Positions 8,921 to 18,934 of a stretch of 64,000 bases of DNA are shown here, in pieces (within the stretch, counting starts at the first letter, position 1; each line of letters begins with the position of its first letter). Below the pieces are notes generated by a model, which made no database searches, was not told the origin of the DNA, and worked only from the letters and a program-made list of their open reading frames with translations. Origin of the DNA: Lysobacterales bacterium 66-474 (GTDB taxonomy: Bacteria > Pseudomonadota > Gammaproteobacteria > Xanthomonadales > Rhodanobacteraceae); the NCBI GenBank assembly GCA_001899805.1, contig MKWP01000015.1, positions 558,001 to 622,000 of the forward strand. Reading direction: 5' to 3'. The position numbers were made by a program, and so were the translations under genes.

Positions 8921-10690
8921 TCAGAACTCCTCCCAGACCGCGTCTTCGGACTTGCCGCCTGCCCCGGCATGCACCGGCGTGGCCCGCGCGGTTTTTTGCG
9001 CGGCCGCGGACTTGCGCGGTCCGGCGGCATCCCGCGGTTCCGCCGCCGCTTCCTCCGACGCACGCGCCGCGCGCGACAGCACCGCATCGACCTCGGACGT
9101 GGCCGTCTTGCCATCGCGGACCTTGAAGAACGCGATCTGGCGGGTCAGGTCGTCGGCCTGATCTTCCAGGGCGTGCGAAGCCGCCGCGGATTCCTCCACC
9201 AGCGCGGCGTTCTGCTGGGTCATCTCGTCCATCTGCATGACCGCGCGATTGACCTGGTCGATGCCGGCCGACTGTTCGTGGCTGGCCGCGGCGATCTCGC
9301 CGACGATGTCGGTGACCTTCTTCACGCTGTCCACGATTTCGACCAGGGTCTTGCCGGTCTTCTGGACCAGTTCGGTGCCGGCACGCACCTTGTCCACGCT
9401 TTCGCCGATCAGGGCCTTGATTTCCTTCGCCGCCGCCGCGCTGCGCTGCGCGAGGTTGCGCACTTCGGATGCCACCACCGCGAAGCCGCGGCCCTGCTCG
9501 CCGGCGCGCGCCGCTTCCACCGCCGCGTTCAGCGACAGCAGGTTGGTCTGGAACGCGATCTCGTCGATCAAACCGACGATATCGGCGATCTTGCGGCTGG
9601 ATGCGTCGATCTCGCTCATCGCCTTCACCGCCTGCCCGGCGACCTCGCCGCCGCGCTCGGCCTGTTCGCGGGCGCCGCGCGCCAACTGGTTGGCATGACT
9701 GGCGTTCTCGGCGTTCTGCTTGACGGTGGAGGTCATCTCCTCCATCGACGAAGCGGTTTCCTCGAGGCTGGACGCCTGCTCCTGGGTGCGCTGGCTGAGG
9801 TCGTCGTTGCCGCGCGAGATCTGCTGCGCCGCCACGCTGACTTCGTCCGAGCCGCGCCGCACCTGGCCCGCGATGCCGCACAGGCGGGCATCCATGCTGC
9901 GCAGCGCGACCAGCAGGCGTCCCAACTCGCCCTTGCCGTTCGTGTGGATGTCGTGCCCGAGGTGGCCTTCGGCGATGGCGTCGGCGACGGCCACGCTGCG
10001 GTTCAACGCGACGATGATGGCGCGGACCACCAGGATCGCGACCAGCAACGCCAGCGCGATACCGGCCACCAGTGCAATCATGGTCAGCTTGTGGACCTTC
10101 TCGTAACGCGCCACGGCCTCGTCGCGCAGGTCGTCGCCTTCCTTGACCTGCAGGTCGATCAACTTCTTCATGCTGTCCTGCATGATCATCACCGCCGGCA
10201 ACAAATCCGTGTAAAGCATCTGGCGCGCGCCGGGGTCGCCGCTCGCGAGCGCCTGCCTCGCGTCGCCCATCGACGACAACACGTCCCCGCGCGCGCTGGT
10301 GAATGCCTTCAATTGCCCGGCGACCGCCGGCGACGACGGCATGCCCTGCAGCTGCTTGACCAGTTCGTCGTTCTGCTTGCTCCACTTCGCGACTTCGCCA
10401 AGTTTCTGCTTGACGATCGATTTGTCGTCGTTCTGGAAGGCGGCTTCACTCAGGCTGATGAAGCTGAGCATCGAACCGCGCGCCACCTGGTCGGACACCG
10501 ACAATGGCATCAGGCCGCCGTCGTAGAGACGGTTGAGGTTGTCGTTGCCGCGCGACATGTTGTCGAGGCCGATCCACGCGCCGACCAGCAACATCGCCAC
10601 CAGCATGCCGACCACGCCGAGCAGCCGCAGCTTCACGGTCAGGTAGGGCATGCGCAATTTGGACAGGGCAGAAAGATTCATTTTCATCAT
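8921..10690 (-). CDS. Methyl-accepting chemotaxis protein, four-helix-bundle type, C-terminal WEEF
   Basis: Transmembrane chemoreceptor of 589 residues. A first membrane segment is at about 20-42, a periplasmic helical ligand domain of the four-helix-bundle kind at about 43-205, a second membrane segment near 207-230, and HAMP near 230-285. The signalling domain is Tsr-like, with methylation helices ([20 protein letters not shown]) and an intact tip ([20 protein letters not shown]). It ends with a flexible Ala/Lys-rich tail and the residues VWEEF. That resembles the GWEEF of P. aeruginosa Aer2/McpB and the NWETF of E. coli receptors, which tether CheR. It is the only receptor in the window with this tail. 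The ligand cannot be predicted. Confidence 0.93.
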   Translation of the reverse strand: MMKMNLSALSKLRMPYLTVKLRLLGVVGMLVAMLLVGAWIGLDNMSRGNDNLNRLYDGGLMPLSVSDQVARGSMLSFISLSEAAFQNDDKSIVKQKLGEVAKWSKQNDELVKQLQGMPSSPAVAGQLKAFTSARGDVLSSMGDARQALASGDPGARQMLYTDLLPAVMIMQDSMKKLIDLQVKEGDDLRDEAVARYEKVHKLTMIALVAGIALALLVAILVVRAIIVALNRSVAVADAIAEGHLGHDIHTNGKGELGRLLVALRSMDARLCGIAGQVRRGSDEVSVAAQQISRGNDDLSQRTQEQASSLEETASSMEEMTSTVKQNAENASHANQLARGAREQAERGGEVAGQAVKAMSEIDASSRKIADIVGLIDEIAFQTNLLSLNAAVEAARAGEQGRGFAVVASEVRNLAQRSAAAAKEIKALIGESVDKVRAGTELVQKTGKTLVEIVDSVKKVTDIVGEIAAASHEQSAGIDQVNRAVMQMDEMTQQNAALVEESAAASHALEDQADDLTRQIAFFKVRDGKTATSEVDAVLSRAARASEEAAAEPRDAAGPRKSAAAQKTARATPVHAGAGGKSEDAVWEEF

Positions 10691-10705
10691 GTTCCCCGGG
10701 AGTCA

Positions 10706-11212
10706 TCAGGCCGCCGCCGCGACTTCCGCGGCATCCGGCAAAACCGCGTCCAGCGCCTCGGCGTCCTCAGGGCGCATCAACCGTTCGACGTCGAGCAGCA
10801 TGATCATGCGTTCGCCGTCGCCCACCAGTCCCTTCAGGAACCGGGTGTCCACCACCGCGCCGAGTTCCGGCACCGGCTTGATCCTGTCTTCCGGCGCGTC
10901 GAACACGTCCGCCACCGCATCGGCGACGACGCCGTACAGGCGTTCGCCGACCGCGACGACCACGGTCACCGTGGCGCCGTCGTATCCCTCGCGGGTCAGG
11001 CCGAAGCGCAAACGCAGATCCATCACCGGCACGATCGCGCCGCGCAGGTTGAGCACGCCCAGCACGTAATCGGGCGTTTGCGGGATGCGCGTGACCCTGG
11101 ACCATGCGCGGATCTCGCGCACCGCCAGGATGTCGATGCCGTATTCCTCGCCGGCCAGCGTGAAGGTGAGTTGCTGCTGCACCCTGGTGGTCTGTTGTTC
11201 GTCCCGCGACAT
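10706..11212 (-). CDS. cheW: Chemotaxis coupling protein CheW
   Basis: Adaptor linking receptors to CheA. The 168-residue product is a single CheW domain, with LTFTLAGEEYGIDILAVREI near the N-terminus and GVLNLRGAIVPVMDLRLRFG in the middle. The ATG at 11212 is preferred over one 25 codons upstream because GAGG precedes it and it gives the normal CheW length. It lies between cheA and the receptor gene in the chemosensory operon. The Ala-rich C-terminal tail is unremarkable. Confidence 0.94.
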   Translation of the reverse strand: MSRDEQQTTRVQQQLTFTLAGEEYGIDILAVREIRAWSRVTRIPQTPDYVLGVLNLRGAIVPVMDLRLRFGLTREGYDGATVTVVVAVGERLYGVVADAVADVFDAPEDRIKPVPELGAVVDTRFLKGLVGDGERMIMLLDVERLMRPEDAEALDAVLPDAAEVAAAA

Positions 11213-11299
11213 CGGTTCGTCACCTCGTGGGCGCTTGCGCGCCGCCTCTCGCCACTGTGTCGACACCGGCATCCGATTCTTGAGCACGCGTCCCGCGGA

Positions 11300-13267
11300 T
11301 CAGGCCGCGCGGCGGCGCCCGGCCACGCGCACCACGCCGTCGACGTCGACGATCAGCGCGACGCTGCCGTCGCTGGCGATGGTGGCGCCGGAAATGCCCT
11401 CGATGCGCCGGTAGTGCGATTCCAGAGACTTGATCACCGCCTGCTGCTGGCCGAGCAGCGCATCCACCAGCAACCCGACCCGGCGGCCGCCGGCTTCGAC
11501 CACGATCACGATGCCCTGCTCCACGCGCGTCACCGCATCGGCGCAGCCGAATGCGTCGTGCAACCGCACCAGCGGCAGCCAGTCCTCGCGGAAGTGGAAC
11601 AACTCGCCGCCACCCGCCACGTGCCGCACGTCCGGCGCCTTCAACTGCAGCGATTCCACGATCGATACCAGCGGCACGATGTAACGCTCGCCGCCGACTT
11701 CGGTGGTCAACCCTTCGATGATGGCCAGCGTGAGCGGCAGCACGATGGTGAAGGTGCTGCCCTTGCCTTCGCGGCTGCGCACGCTGACGCTTCCGCCGAG
11801 ATCGCTGACGTTGCGGCGCACCACGTCCATGCCGACGCCGCGCCCGGACAGGTCGGTGGCTTCGGCATTGGTGGAGAAGCCGGCCTGGAAAATCAGCTCG
11901 GCAACTTCCTCGTCGCCCAATTCCTGCCCGGGCTGCGCCAGTCCGCGCTGCACGGCTTTTTCGACGATCCTCTCGCGCCTGAGCCCGGTGCCGTCGTCGG
12001 ACACTTCGACGACGACATTGCCGCCTTCGTGGCGCGCGTCCAGGCGCAGCACGCCAACTTCAGGCTTGCCGGCGGCAATGCGGTCTCCGGGCGATTCGAG
12101 GCCGTGGTCGATCGCGTTGCGCACCAGGTGCACCATCGGATCGCCGATTTTCTCCAGCACGGTCTTGTCGACCTCGGTCGATTCGCCGTGCAACTCCAGC
12201 TTCACCCGTTTGCCGAGCTTGTGTTCGAGGTCGCGCACCACGCGCGGGAAACGGTTGAACACCGCCGCGATCGGCAGCATGCGGATGCGCATCACGCTTT
12301 CCTGCAATTCGCGCGTGGTGCGGTCGAGCTGCGCGAGGCCTTCGCGCAGTTGCATCAACCGCTCCATGCCGAAGTGTTCGCCGATGTCGCCCAGCATTGA
12401 CTGGGTGATCACCAGCTCGCCGACCATGTTGATCAGCGCGTCGACCTTGGTGATCGACACGCGGATCGAACCGGCATCGGCGTGCGTCGCGGCATCATTT
12501 GCGGCAGGCGCGGCCGCAGGGGCGCCAGCCGCGGGCGCCCGCGCGCGACGGTCGTGCAGCAGTTCGATGTCGAGATCGCAGTCGCCTTCGACCCAGTCGA
12601 ACACCGCTTCGACGTGGCTGCGCTGGATGTCGCCGCGCAATTCCAGTTCCCAGCCCAGCATCGCCGCGGCGGGATCGAGGTCGGCAAAGGCCGGACGCGG
12701 CTCCTGCAGCGCCTGCACCTGCCTGACGACCAGCTTGCCCAGCAACGCCAGCTCGCGGAACATCCGCAGCGGATCGTTGCCGGTGCGCAGCAGGTTCGGA
12801 TGCGGACGGAACCGGATGCGCCAGCCATCGACCGGCAGTTGCGGTTGTGCAGCCGCGGCCGCGGCGCTGCCGGCCGGTTTGCCGAGCATGGCCGCGAACC
12901 GTTCGCGCAGCGCTTCGCTGGCGGCGTCGGCCACCGCGCCGCCGCCCTGCGAACGCGCCAGCATGCCGCGCATGCAGTCGACCGACTGCAGCAGCAACTC
13001 GACGGTTTCCCCGTCGGCCTTGCGGCGGCCGTCGCGGATATGGTCGAGCAGCGATTCCAGCACGTGCGTGAACGCCGCCACGTCGCCGAAGCCGAACGTC
13101 GCCGCGCCGCCCTTGATGGAATGTGCCGCACGGAAAATCGCATGCACCAGTTCCGGGTCGTCGGCGCCGCTTTCCAGCTTCAGCAGCGCGTCTTCCATCA
13201 CGTCCAGGCCTTCCCGGCTTTCGTCGAAGAAGGTCTGGTGGAACTGGCTGAGGTCGACCGTGTTCAT
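11300..13267 (-). CDS. cheA: Chemotaxis histidine kinase CheA
   Basis: Receptor-controlled kinase of 655 residues that phosphorylates CheY and CheB. Domains in order are HPt (about 1-110, phosphorylatable His49 in AAHSIKGGAATFG), a linker/P2-like region, a P3 dimerisation helix pair near 270-340, an ATP-binding domain and a C-terminal CheW-like P5 domain. ATP-site boxes are HLVRNAIDHGLE, DDGTGL and GRGVGMDVVRR. The P2 region is short or atypical. The gene follows cheY and precedes cheW. A second CheA for the cheY/cheZ pair at the right end is expected outside the window. Confidence 0.95.
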   Translation of the reverse strand: MNTVDLSQFHQTFFDESREGLDVMEDALLKLESGADDPELVHAIFRAAHSIKGGAATFGFGDVAAFTHVLESLLDHIRDGRRKADGETVELLLQSVDCMRGMLARSQGGGAVADAASEALRERFAAMLGKPAGSAAAAAAQPQLPVDGWRIRFRPHPNLLRTGNDPLRMFRELALLGKLVVRQVQALQEPRPAFADLDPAAAMLGWELELRGDIQRSHVEAVFDWVEGDCDLDIELLHDRRARAPAAGAPAAAPAANDAATHADAGSIRVSITKVDALINMVGELVITQSMLGDIGEHFGMERLMQLREGLAQLDRTTRELQESVMRIRMLPIAAVFNRFPRVVRDLEHKLGKRVKLELHGESTEVDKTVLEKIGDPMVHLVRNAIDHGLESPGDRIAAGKPEVGVLRLDARHEGGNVVVEVSDDGTGLRRERIVEKAVQRGLAQPGQELGDEEVAELIFQAGFSTNAEATDLSGRGVGMDVVRRNVSDLGGSVSVRSREGKGSTFTIVLPLTLAIIEGLTTEVGGERYIVPLVSIVESLQLKAPDVRHVAGGGELFHFREDWLPLVRLHDAFGCADAVTRVEQGIVIVVEAGGRRVGLLVDALLGQQQAVIKSLESHYRRIEGISGATIASDGSVALIVDVDGVVRVAGRRRAA

Positions 13268-13274
13268 GGCGGCG

Positions 13275-13637
13275 TCAACACGCCACGCGCGCGACCGTGG
13301 CCAGCAGTTGTTCCGGGTCGAACGGCTTCACCAGCCAGCCGGTGGCACCGGCGGCCTTGCCCTGCATCTTCTTGTCGGTATCGGACTCGGTGGTGAGGAT
13401 CAGGATCGGCACGCCCGCGAATGTCGGCAGCGCGCGCAACTCGCGGGTCAGGGTGATGCCGTCCATCGCCGGCATGTTGACGTCCGCCAGCACCAGGTCG
13501 AAGCGCCCGGCCCTGGCGGCATCCAGTGCAGCCTTGCCGTCCGCGGCCTCCTGCACTTCATGGCCGGCGCCGCGCAACGTGAAAGCCACCATGTTGCGCA
13601 TCGAAACGGAATCGTCCACCGCCAGAATCTTTGCCAT
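13275..13637 (-). CDS. cheY: CheY-like response regulator of the left chemosensory operon
   Basis: Single receiver domain of 120 residues. The acidic pair is in LAVDDS, the phospho-acceptor is Asp52 (VLADVNMPAMDG), the switch Thr is near 82 and the conserved Lys is at 104 (WLVKPF). Its MAKILAVDDSVSMRNMV start resembles CheY of Che2-type clusters more than the flagellar-motor CheY at 63548, which is closely E. coli-like. The ATG at 13637 gives the canonical length; the longer upstream frame is a shadow of the STAS gene. It lies directly upstream of cheA. Whether it binds FliM or serves another output is unknown. Confidence 0.92.
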   Translation of the reverse strand: MAKILAVDDSVSMRNMVAFTLRGAGHEVQEAADGKAALDAARAGRFDLVLADVNMPAMDGITLTRELRALPTFAGVPILILTTESDTDKKMQGKAAGATGWLVKPFDPEQLLATVARVAC

Positions 13638-13657
13638 CTCGAAAGCCTCGTTTCGTG

Positions 13658-13981
13658 TCAGTCGTGCGCCGGGCCCGCATCCGGCAGTTCCAGCATTCGT
13701 TGCATGCCGAGCAGCGTGGCGGCATCGCGCAAGCCGCCGCCGACGTTCTCCCAGCGCCACGGATGTCCGCCTGCGTTGCGCGCCTGCGCGAACGCCAGCA
13801 GCAGTTGCAGCCCGGAGGTGTCCAGCCGTGCCACCGCCGCCGCATCCAGCACCACCGGCGCCGGATCGGACAAGGCCTTGCCCAACCGCGCGTACAGCCC
13901 GGCCGCGCCGCTGATCACCAGATCGGCTTCCAGCGCGACGCGGCACTCGCGCGGCTTCCTGCGCTTTTCCGTATTCGCCAT
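13658..13981 (-). CDS. STAS-domain protein, first gene of the chemosensory operon
   Basis: Single STAS domain of 107 residues, with the hallmark VVLDAAAVARLDTSGLQLLL at about 43-62 (Thr55 and Ser56 at the usual phosphorylation position). GGAGG stands 5 nt before the ATG at 13981, which makes the start firm. STAS proteins bind anti-sigma factors, lipids or kinases; no partner is encoded nearby. It is the promoter-proximal gene, about 30 bp from a sigma-28 promoter, so it is made together with cheY and cheA. STAS genes at the head of gammaproteobacterial che operons are known by position, but their role is not settled. Confidence 0.82.
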   Translation of the reverse strand: MANTEKRRKPRECRVALEADLVISGAAGLYARLGKALSDPAPVVLDAAAVARLDTSGLQLLLAFAQARNAGGHPWRWENVGGGLRDAATLLGMQRMLELPDAGPAHD

Positions 13982-14010
13982 GCGGCCTCCGCAAGCCTCG
14001 TACGCAAGGT

Positions 14011-14037
14011 GTAACGGCCACCGCCGGCACAACTTTA
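14011..14037 (-). promoter_or_regulatory. Sigma-28 (FliA) promoter of the chemosensory operon
   Basis: On the minus strand TAAAGTTG-N11-GCCGTTAC, close to the FliA consensus TAAAGTTT-N11-GCCGATAA and about 30 bp upstream of the STAS start codon. It would place all ten genes down to 4775 under FliA. Confidence 0.75.
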
Positions 14038-14227
14038 GGCAACACGATCCGGCAATCGCGCAAGCCGCCCGGGCGCTCTGCCAACCCCGTCACGTTGTCC
14101 CCGGGGTCAGGCTTGCCTCCACCCGGAATAAATGAGAGCCTGATTGCGAGCAGGGCGCGACGGGCATGCTTCCCCGCCACGCCGGAAACCGCCGCGCAAA
14201 GGAGAATCCACGCGTTGGGGCGTGCAC

Positions 14228-17200
14228 ATGAATGCGCTCAGTTCAACGTGCCTGGGTTGTCTGCTTGGCTGCCTGATCGCGGCGCCGGCCGTGGGCGCGC
14301 CCGTGAGGGCCTCGCCCACGCGCATCCGCGTTGCCGCCGACAACAACTACCCGCCTTACCTGTTCCTCGACGCTGACGGCAAGCCGCAGGGCTACGAGGT
14401 GGACATGTGGCGGTTGTTCGAAGCCCATACCGGCATCAAGGTCGAACTGGAGCCGACCAGCTGGGCCGATGCGCAGCAAGCATTGCTGTCCGGCAACGCT
14501 GATGTGATCGACATGATCGATCGCACGCCGTCCCGGGAAACGCTCTACGATTTTTCCAGGCCTTACGCTTCGTCCCCGGTCGGGATTTACGTGGACCGCA
14601 GCATCCGCGGCGTGCACGACGCGGCTTCGCTGCGCGGCTTCCCGGTGGGCGTGGAGCGCGGCGACGCCTGCGGCGAAAGATTGCGATCGCTGGGCATCAC
14701 GGACCTGCACCTGTTCGGCAACAACCGGGACATCATGCAGGCCGCGACACAAGGCGACTTGCGCATCTTCTGCATGGACGGCAGCGCCGCGGATTTCTAC
14801 CTGTACCGTTATTCCGAACCGGGCCATTTCTATCGCGCGTTGGTGCTCTACACCGGCCACCTGCACAGGGCCGTGCGCAAGGGCGACGCCGCCCTGTTGC
14901 AAATCGTCGAACACGGCATGGCCCAGGTCACGCCGGCCGAACGCGAGACCTTGCGCAAACGCTGGCTGGACCAGCCGACGATCCTGCGGCCTTACCTGCG
15001 CAAGGCCGAAATCGCGCTGGCGGCGGTGCTGGCGCTGGTCGCGCTGATGACGCTGTGGGTATGGTCGCTGCGGCGCACCGTGGCACGGCGCACCCGCGAC
15101 CTGCGGGCCGGTGAGGCGAAGTTGCGAGCCCTGTTCGATTCCAGCCCTGACGAGATGACGGTCAAGGACAGCCAGGGCATTTACACCGATTGCAACGAGA
15201 GTGCCATCAAGCGTCTGCGACTCAGCCGTGACGAAATCCTGGGTCGCACGGTCCGTGACCTGTTCGGCACCGAAATCAGCGACTCGGTACAGGCGATCGA
15301 TGAGGAAGTGTTGCGGCTCGGGCAGCCTCGTACATACCAGGATCCGTTTGTTGCGCGATACGGCGACAAGCTCCGCCATTATGAAACCGTCAAGGTGCCG
15401 CTGCGTGCGTCCGGAAACGGCCTGGACGGCATCCTCTCCATCACCCGCGACATCACCGAACGCGTGCAGGCCGACGCGCAACTGCGGATGTGGGCCCACG
15501 CATTCCGTCACGCCGCGTTCGGGGTGGCCATCTTCGACCCCTCCACGCGCCGCGTCACCCACGCCAATCCGACATTTGCCCGCGAACGCGGCTACACGCC
15601 CGAGGAAATGGCGGGCATGCCGGTGGACGCGTTGTACCCGGAGGATCTCGTTGCCGAACGCGAGGCAGCACGCACCGCCATCGACCGGCAGGAGCACTCC
15701 GTGGTCGAAACCGAACAGGTGACCCGCGATGGCCGGCGCTTCCCGGTGCTGCTCGACATCTCGGTGCTGCACGGCGAAGACGGCAACGCGCAATACGCGG
15801 TCGTCCATGCCCAGGACATCACCGAACGCAAGCGTGCCGAAAGCGAACTGCAGCTTGCCGCGGCAGCCTTCGAAACCCAGGAGGCGATGATGGTCACGGA
15901 CGCCAACGCCGTGATCCAGAGGGTGAACGATGCCTGCGTGCGCCTGACCGGTTATGCCGCTGCGGAACTGGTCGGGCAGCCGACGACGATGCTCCGCTCG
16001 CGACAATACGAGGCGTTCTACCAGCAGGTACGCGAGCACATCCGCGAGATGGGCCTGTGGCACGGCGAAATGTGGCTGCAGGTCAAGCACGGCGAGCCGA
16101 AGCCCGTGCGCATGATGATTTCGCGCGTCAGGAACGCCGGCGGCGAGGTGAGCCATTACATCTGCTCGATGGTCGATTTGACTGCCGAGCGCATCGCGCG
16201 CGCCAACGTCGACCACATGACTTTCTTCGACCCGATCACCGACCTGCCCAACCGTTTCTTCCTGCAAGGCAGGCTGCAGCACCTGCTGGGAAACACCGCC
16301 GAACCGAACGGCGGAGCCCTGTTGCTGATCGATCTGGACCACTTCAAGCGGATCAACGACCTGCGCGGCTACGCCGCCGGCGACAAGCTGTTGTCGCTGG
16401 TGGCGCAGCGCCTGCTCAAATCGCTGGACGAGCGCGGCCTGCTCGGCAGGCTCGGCGGCGGCACGTTCGCGCTGCTGGAAGGCTGCCACGAAGACGATCG
16501 CGAGTCGCGCGCCTGGCATTGCGCGAGGCGGGTCCGCGAGATACTGCTGCAGCCGTTCGACCTGGGCGACGGCACGGTCATGACCATGACGGCCAGCATC
16601 GGCTGGACCGCGCTGGTGCCGGGACAAGGCACGCCGGACTCGCTGCTCAAGGAGGCCGAGTTGGCGATGTATGCGGCCAAGTCCGGCGGGCGCGACCAGG
16701 CGCGACGGTTCGAACCCTCGATGCAACACGACCTGCTGCGGCGCGAGCTGCTGATCCACGACCTGCGCAACGCCATCGCGGACGGCGGACTGGCATTGCA
16801 CCTGCAGGCGCTGACCGAACGGACCGGACGCATCACCGGCGCCGAAATGCTGTTGCGCTGGACCCGCCCGGGCGGCGAGATGGTCTCACCGGCGGAATTC
16901 ATCCCCGTCGCCGAAGAAAGCGGTTTGATCCTGCCACTGGGCAACTGGGTGCTCGATTGCGCCTGCAGCCAGCTGGCCGCGTGGTCCGCGCGGCCATCCA
17001 CGCGTGGACTCTCGCTCGCCATCAACGTGAGCGCAAGGCAATTCACCGATCCCGGGTTCGTGAATCGAGTGCGCCGGGCGCTCGCCGCGAAAGGCGCCGA
17101 TCCCGCAAAGCTGAAACTGGAAATCACCGAGACGGCGATCCTGGGCGACCTCGCCGAAACCAGCGGCAAGCTGGCCCAGTTGCGCGCGCAAGGCATCCGG

Positions 17201-17518
17201 GTTGCGCTGGACGACTTCGGCACCGGTTATTCCTCGCTCACCTACCTGTCGCGACTGCCGCTCGACCAGATCAAGATCGACCAGTCCTTCGTGGCCCGCC
17301 TGCCCAACGACGCCAACGACGCGATGGTCACGCAAACCATCGTGGCCATGGGACATGGACTGGGCATGGAAGTGGTGGCCGAAGGCGTGGAAACCGATGC
17401 GCAACTGGATTTCCTGATGGCCCATGGCTGTGATGCCTTCCAGGGTTATCTCATCGCGCGGCCGATGCCGCTCGCGGCATTCGAGGCCATGTTCGAAGAA
17501 CGCATGACGCCGGTATGA
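14228..17518 (+). CDS. Membrane sensor with solute-binding, PAS, degenerate GGDEF and EAL domains
   Basis: Likely c-di-GMP phosphodiesterase of 1096 residues. A signal peptide (about 1-24) is followed by a periplasmic solute-binding domain of the amino-acid-binding class 3 type (about 32-255, beginning [19 protein letters not shown]). Then come a membrane segment near 260-282 and three PAS domains at about 300-410, 420-530 and 540-650. The GGDEF domain at about 665-835 has GGGTF in place of GGDEF, so cyclase activity is unlikely. The EAL domain (about 840-1090) reads EMLLRW for EALLRW but keeps the catalytic set ([33 protein letters not shown]). The start is the ATG at 14228 because it opens the signal peptide. 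It is divergent from the che operon, and it could link a periplasmic ligand to motility. Confidence 0.9.
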   Translation: MNALSSTCLGCLLGCLIAAPAVGAPVRASPTRIRVAADNNYPPYLFLDADGKPQGYEVDMWRLFEAHTGIKVELEPTSWADAQQALLSGNADVIDMIDRTPSRETLYDFSRPYASSPVGIYVDRSIRGVHDAASLRGFPVGVERGDACGERLRSLGITDLHLFGNNRDIMQAATQGDLRIFCMDGSAADFYLYRYSEPGHFYRALVLYTGHLHRAVRKGDAALLQIVEHGMAQVTPAERETLRKRWLDQPTILRPYLRKAEIALAAVLALVALMTLWVWSLRRTVARRTRDLRAGEAKLRALFDSSPDEMTVKDSQGIYTDCNESAIKRLRLSRDEILGRTVRDLFGTEISDSVQAIDEEVLRLGQPRTYQDPFVARYGDKLRHYETVKVPLRASGNGLDGILSITRDITERVQADAQLRMWAHAFRHAAFGVAIFDPSTRRVTHANPTFARERGYTPEEMAGMPVDALYPEDLVAEREAARTAIDRQEHSVVETEQVTRDGRRFPVLLDISVLHGEDGNAQYAVVHAQDITERKRAESELQLAAAAFETQEAMMVTDANAVIQRVNDACVRLTGYAAAELVGQPTTMLRSRQYEAFYQQVREHIREMGLWHGEMWLQVKHGEPKPVRMMISRVRNAGGEVSHYICSMVDLTAERIARANVDHMTFFDPITDLPNRFFLQGRLQHLLGNTAEPNGGALLLIDLDHFKRINDLRGYAAGDKLLSLVAQRLLKSLDERGLLGRLGGGTFALLEGCHEDDRESRAWHCARRVREILLQPFDLGDGTVMTMTASIGWTALVPGQGTPDSLLKEAELAMYAAKSGGRDQARRFEPSMQHDLLRRELLIHDLRNAIADGGLALHLQALTERTGRITGAEMLLRWTRPGGEMVSPAEFIPVAEESGLILPLGNWVLDCACSQLAAWSARPSTRGLSLAINVSARQFTDPGFVNRVRRALAAKGADPAKLKLEITETAILGDLAETSGKLAQLRAQGIRVALDDFGTGYSSLTYLSRLPLDQIKIDQSFVARLPNDANDAMVTQTIVAMGHGLGMEVVAEGVETDAQLDFLMAHGCDAFQGYLIARPMPLAAFEAMFEERMTPV

Positions 17519-17567
17519 GCGACCCGGCCGCGTGCCGGGGCTCACGCGAAACCACCGGCGAACGCAC

Positions 17568-17594
17568 TCAAGTCCACGCCGATACGGCCGATAT
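17568..17594 (+). promoter_or_regulatory. Sigma-28 (FliA) promoter of the fliK2 gene pair
   Basis: TCAAGTCC-N11-GCCGATAT with the canonical spacing, ending 29 bp before the GTG start of the FliK-like gene. The -10 matches seven of eight consensus positions. Confidence 0.8.
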
Positions 17595-17623
17595 CAAGCG
17601 AGAACCATGCATGGAGCTTGCGC

Positions 17624-18934
17624 GTGATCGTGCAGCCGATCCAATTGGCGACCCTCGACTGGGCCGCCGCCGCTGCAGGCACCCTGGCCAGACCGTGGAA
17701 GGTCGGCTCGACCGTGTCCGTGCGTGTGTTGGAACAGACGCTTGGAGCTCGCCTCATTTTGCAAATCAACGGTTTGACCGTCGAGGCTGATCCGCTTTCG
17801 AATGGATTGGTGCCTCGCCAGTTCCAGGCCAAGGTCATCGCCAACGGTCCACAACCCGTCCTGGAACTGCTCGGACAATCCGCCGCCAGGAGTTCGCCAA
17901 CCGCACCCGCCTTGCGCGCGCTGTTGCCCCAACAGGGCGGCTTGCAACCCTTGCTGGCCGACCTGCGCGCACTGGCACGCACGTCCGGGGCGCGTGCCTT
18001 GCCCGAACCGGTGCGCGTGGCGCTTGCGCGTCTCGAGGCGTCCATCGCCGATCGGCATGACATGCTCGATCCGGCCGTGTTGCGCGACACCCTGAAACGC
18101 GGCGGCACGCAACTCGAATACACCTTGCTGCAACACGCGAATACGTCCCGGCGATTGCCGGCCACGCAAATCGATTACGACATGAAAGCGGCCCTGCAAA
18201 GGCTGTCGCAGGCATTGCACAAGCTGCCGCAAAACCCCGGCACGGCGCAGGCCGATACGCCGGCCACGCCGGCACAGCCGGCGGCACCGCCGCCGATCCC
18301 GGCGCGGTTCGCGGAAGCACTCGCCATGGCCACGGCGCTTGCGCCAACACCCGATCCGGCACCGACGCCCGCGCCGACGGTGTCCACGACACCCGCGGCG
18401 GCCGACACGCCACCGCCCTTGTTGCAACTGCCGCTGCAACCGCAGGCACGCCTGCCGGCACCCGACACCCTGGATGCGTTCACGCTGGCCGGCGGCATGC
18501 TGAAGCACGTGCAGGCCGCGCTGTCACGCATCGAGATCATGCAACTGGAAGCCCATCCGTCGGCATCGCCGCAAGCCTGGATGATCGAGGTGCCGGTGCG
18601 CGACGACGACGGTTTCGACGTGCTGCAACTGCGCTTCGAGGAGGAAGCCGGCGGCGACCAGGCGGACGCGACACCGCAATGGACGCTGGGCTTCACCCTC
18701 GATCCGCCGGGTCTGGGCGCGATCCACGGCCAGATCCGGTTGCGCGGGGTGCAGGTAACCGTGGACCTGTGGGCGCAGCACGATGCGGCCGTGCTCGCGC
18801 TCGAAGAACAAACCTCGGTATTGTCGCAACTGCTGGAAGGCTCCGGCCTGCAACTGGCGCAACTGCGCGTTCGCCAGGGCACCCCGCTGCGGCACACCGG
18901 ACTCGGCCACGCCTTGCTGGAGGCCAGCGCATGA
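17624..18934 (+). CDS. Second FliK-like flagellar hook-length control protein
   Basis: Protein of about 436 residues with the architecture of FliK. An N-terminal region, a Pro/Ala-rich disordered linker (about 205-285) and a C-terminal Flg_hook domain (about 330-420, with LGFTLDPPGLGAIHGQIRLR) are visible. FliK proteins are exported rulers that switch the export gate through FlhB. The GTG start at 17624 is preferred since GGAG stands 7 nt before it; a TTG at 17618 is in frame. Its stop overlaps the start of an FlhB-C-like gene. A full FliK is encoded at 51475, so this is a paralogue, and its sigma-28 promoter puts it in the late class. It could affect the filament-stage export gate, or an unrelated late step. 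Confidence 0.8.
   Translation: MIVQPIQLATLDWAAAAAGTLARPWKVGSTVSVRVLEQTLGARLILQINGLTVEADPLSNGLVPRQFQAKVIANGPQPVLELLGQSAARSSPTAPALRALLPQQGGLQPLLADLRALARTSGARALPEPVRVALARLEASIADRHDMLDPAVLRDTLKRGGTQLEYTLLQHANTSRRLPATQIDYDMKAALQRLSQALHKLPQNPGTAQADTPATPAQPAAPPPIPARFAEALAMATALAPTPDPAPTPAPTVSTTPAAADTPPPLLQLPLQPQARLPAPDTLDAFTLAGGMLKHVQAALSRIEIMQLEAHPSASPQAWMIEVPVRDDDGFDVLQLRFEEEAGGDQADATPQWTLGFTLDPPGLGAIHGQIRLRGVQVTVDLWAQHDAAVLALEEQTSVLSQLLEGSGLQLAQLRVRQGTPLRHTGLGHALLEASA

Noticed and set aside
7961-12400. A 1479-codon open frame on the plus strand over cheR, mcp, cheW and cheA
   Set aside because: Its sequence (rich in His, Arg, Asp and Gln) has no family features, and all four genes on the other strand have complete motifs.
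14243-16801. An 852-codon frame antisense to the PAS-GGDEF-EAL gene
   Set aside because: Shadow of the real gene, which has ordered domains and catalytic residues.
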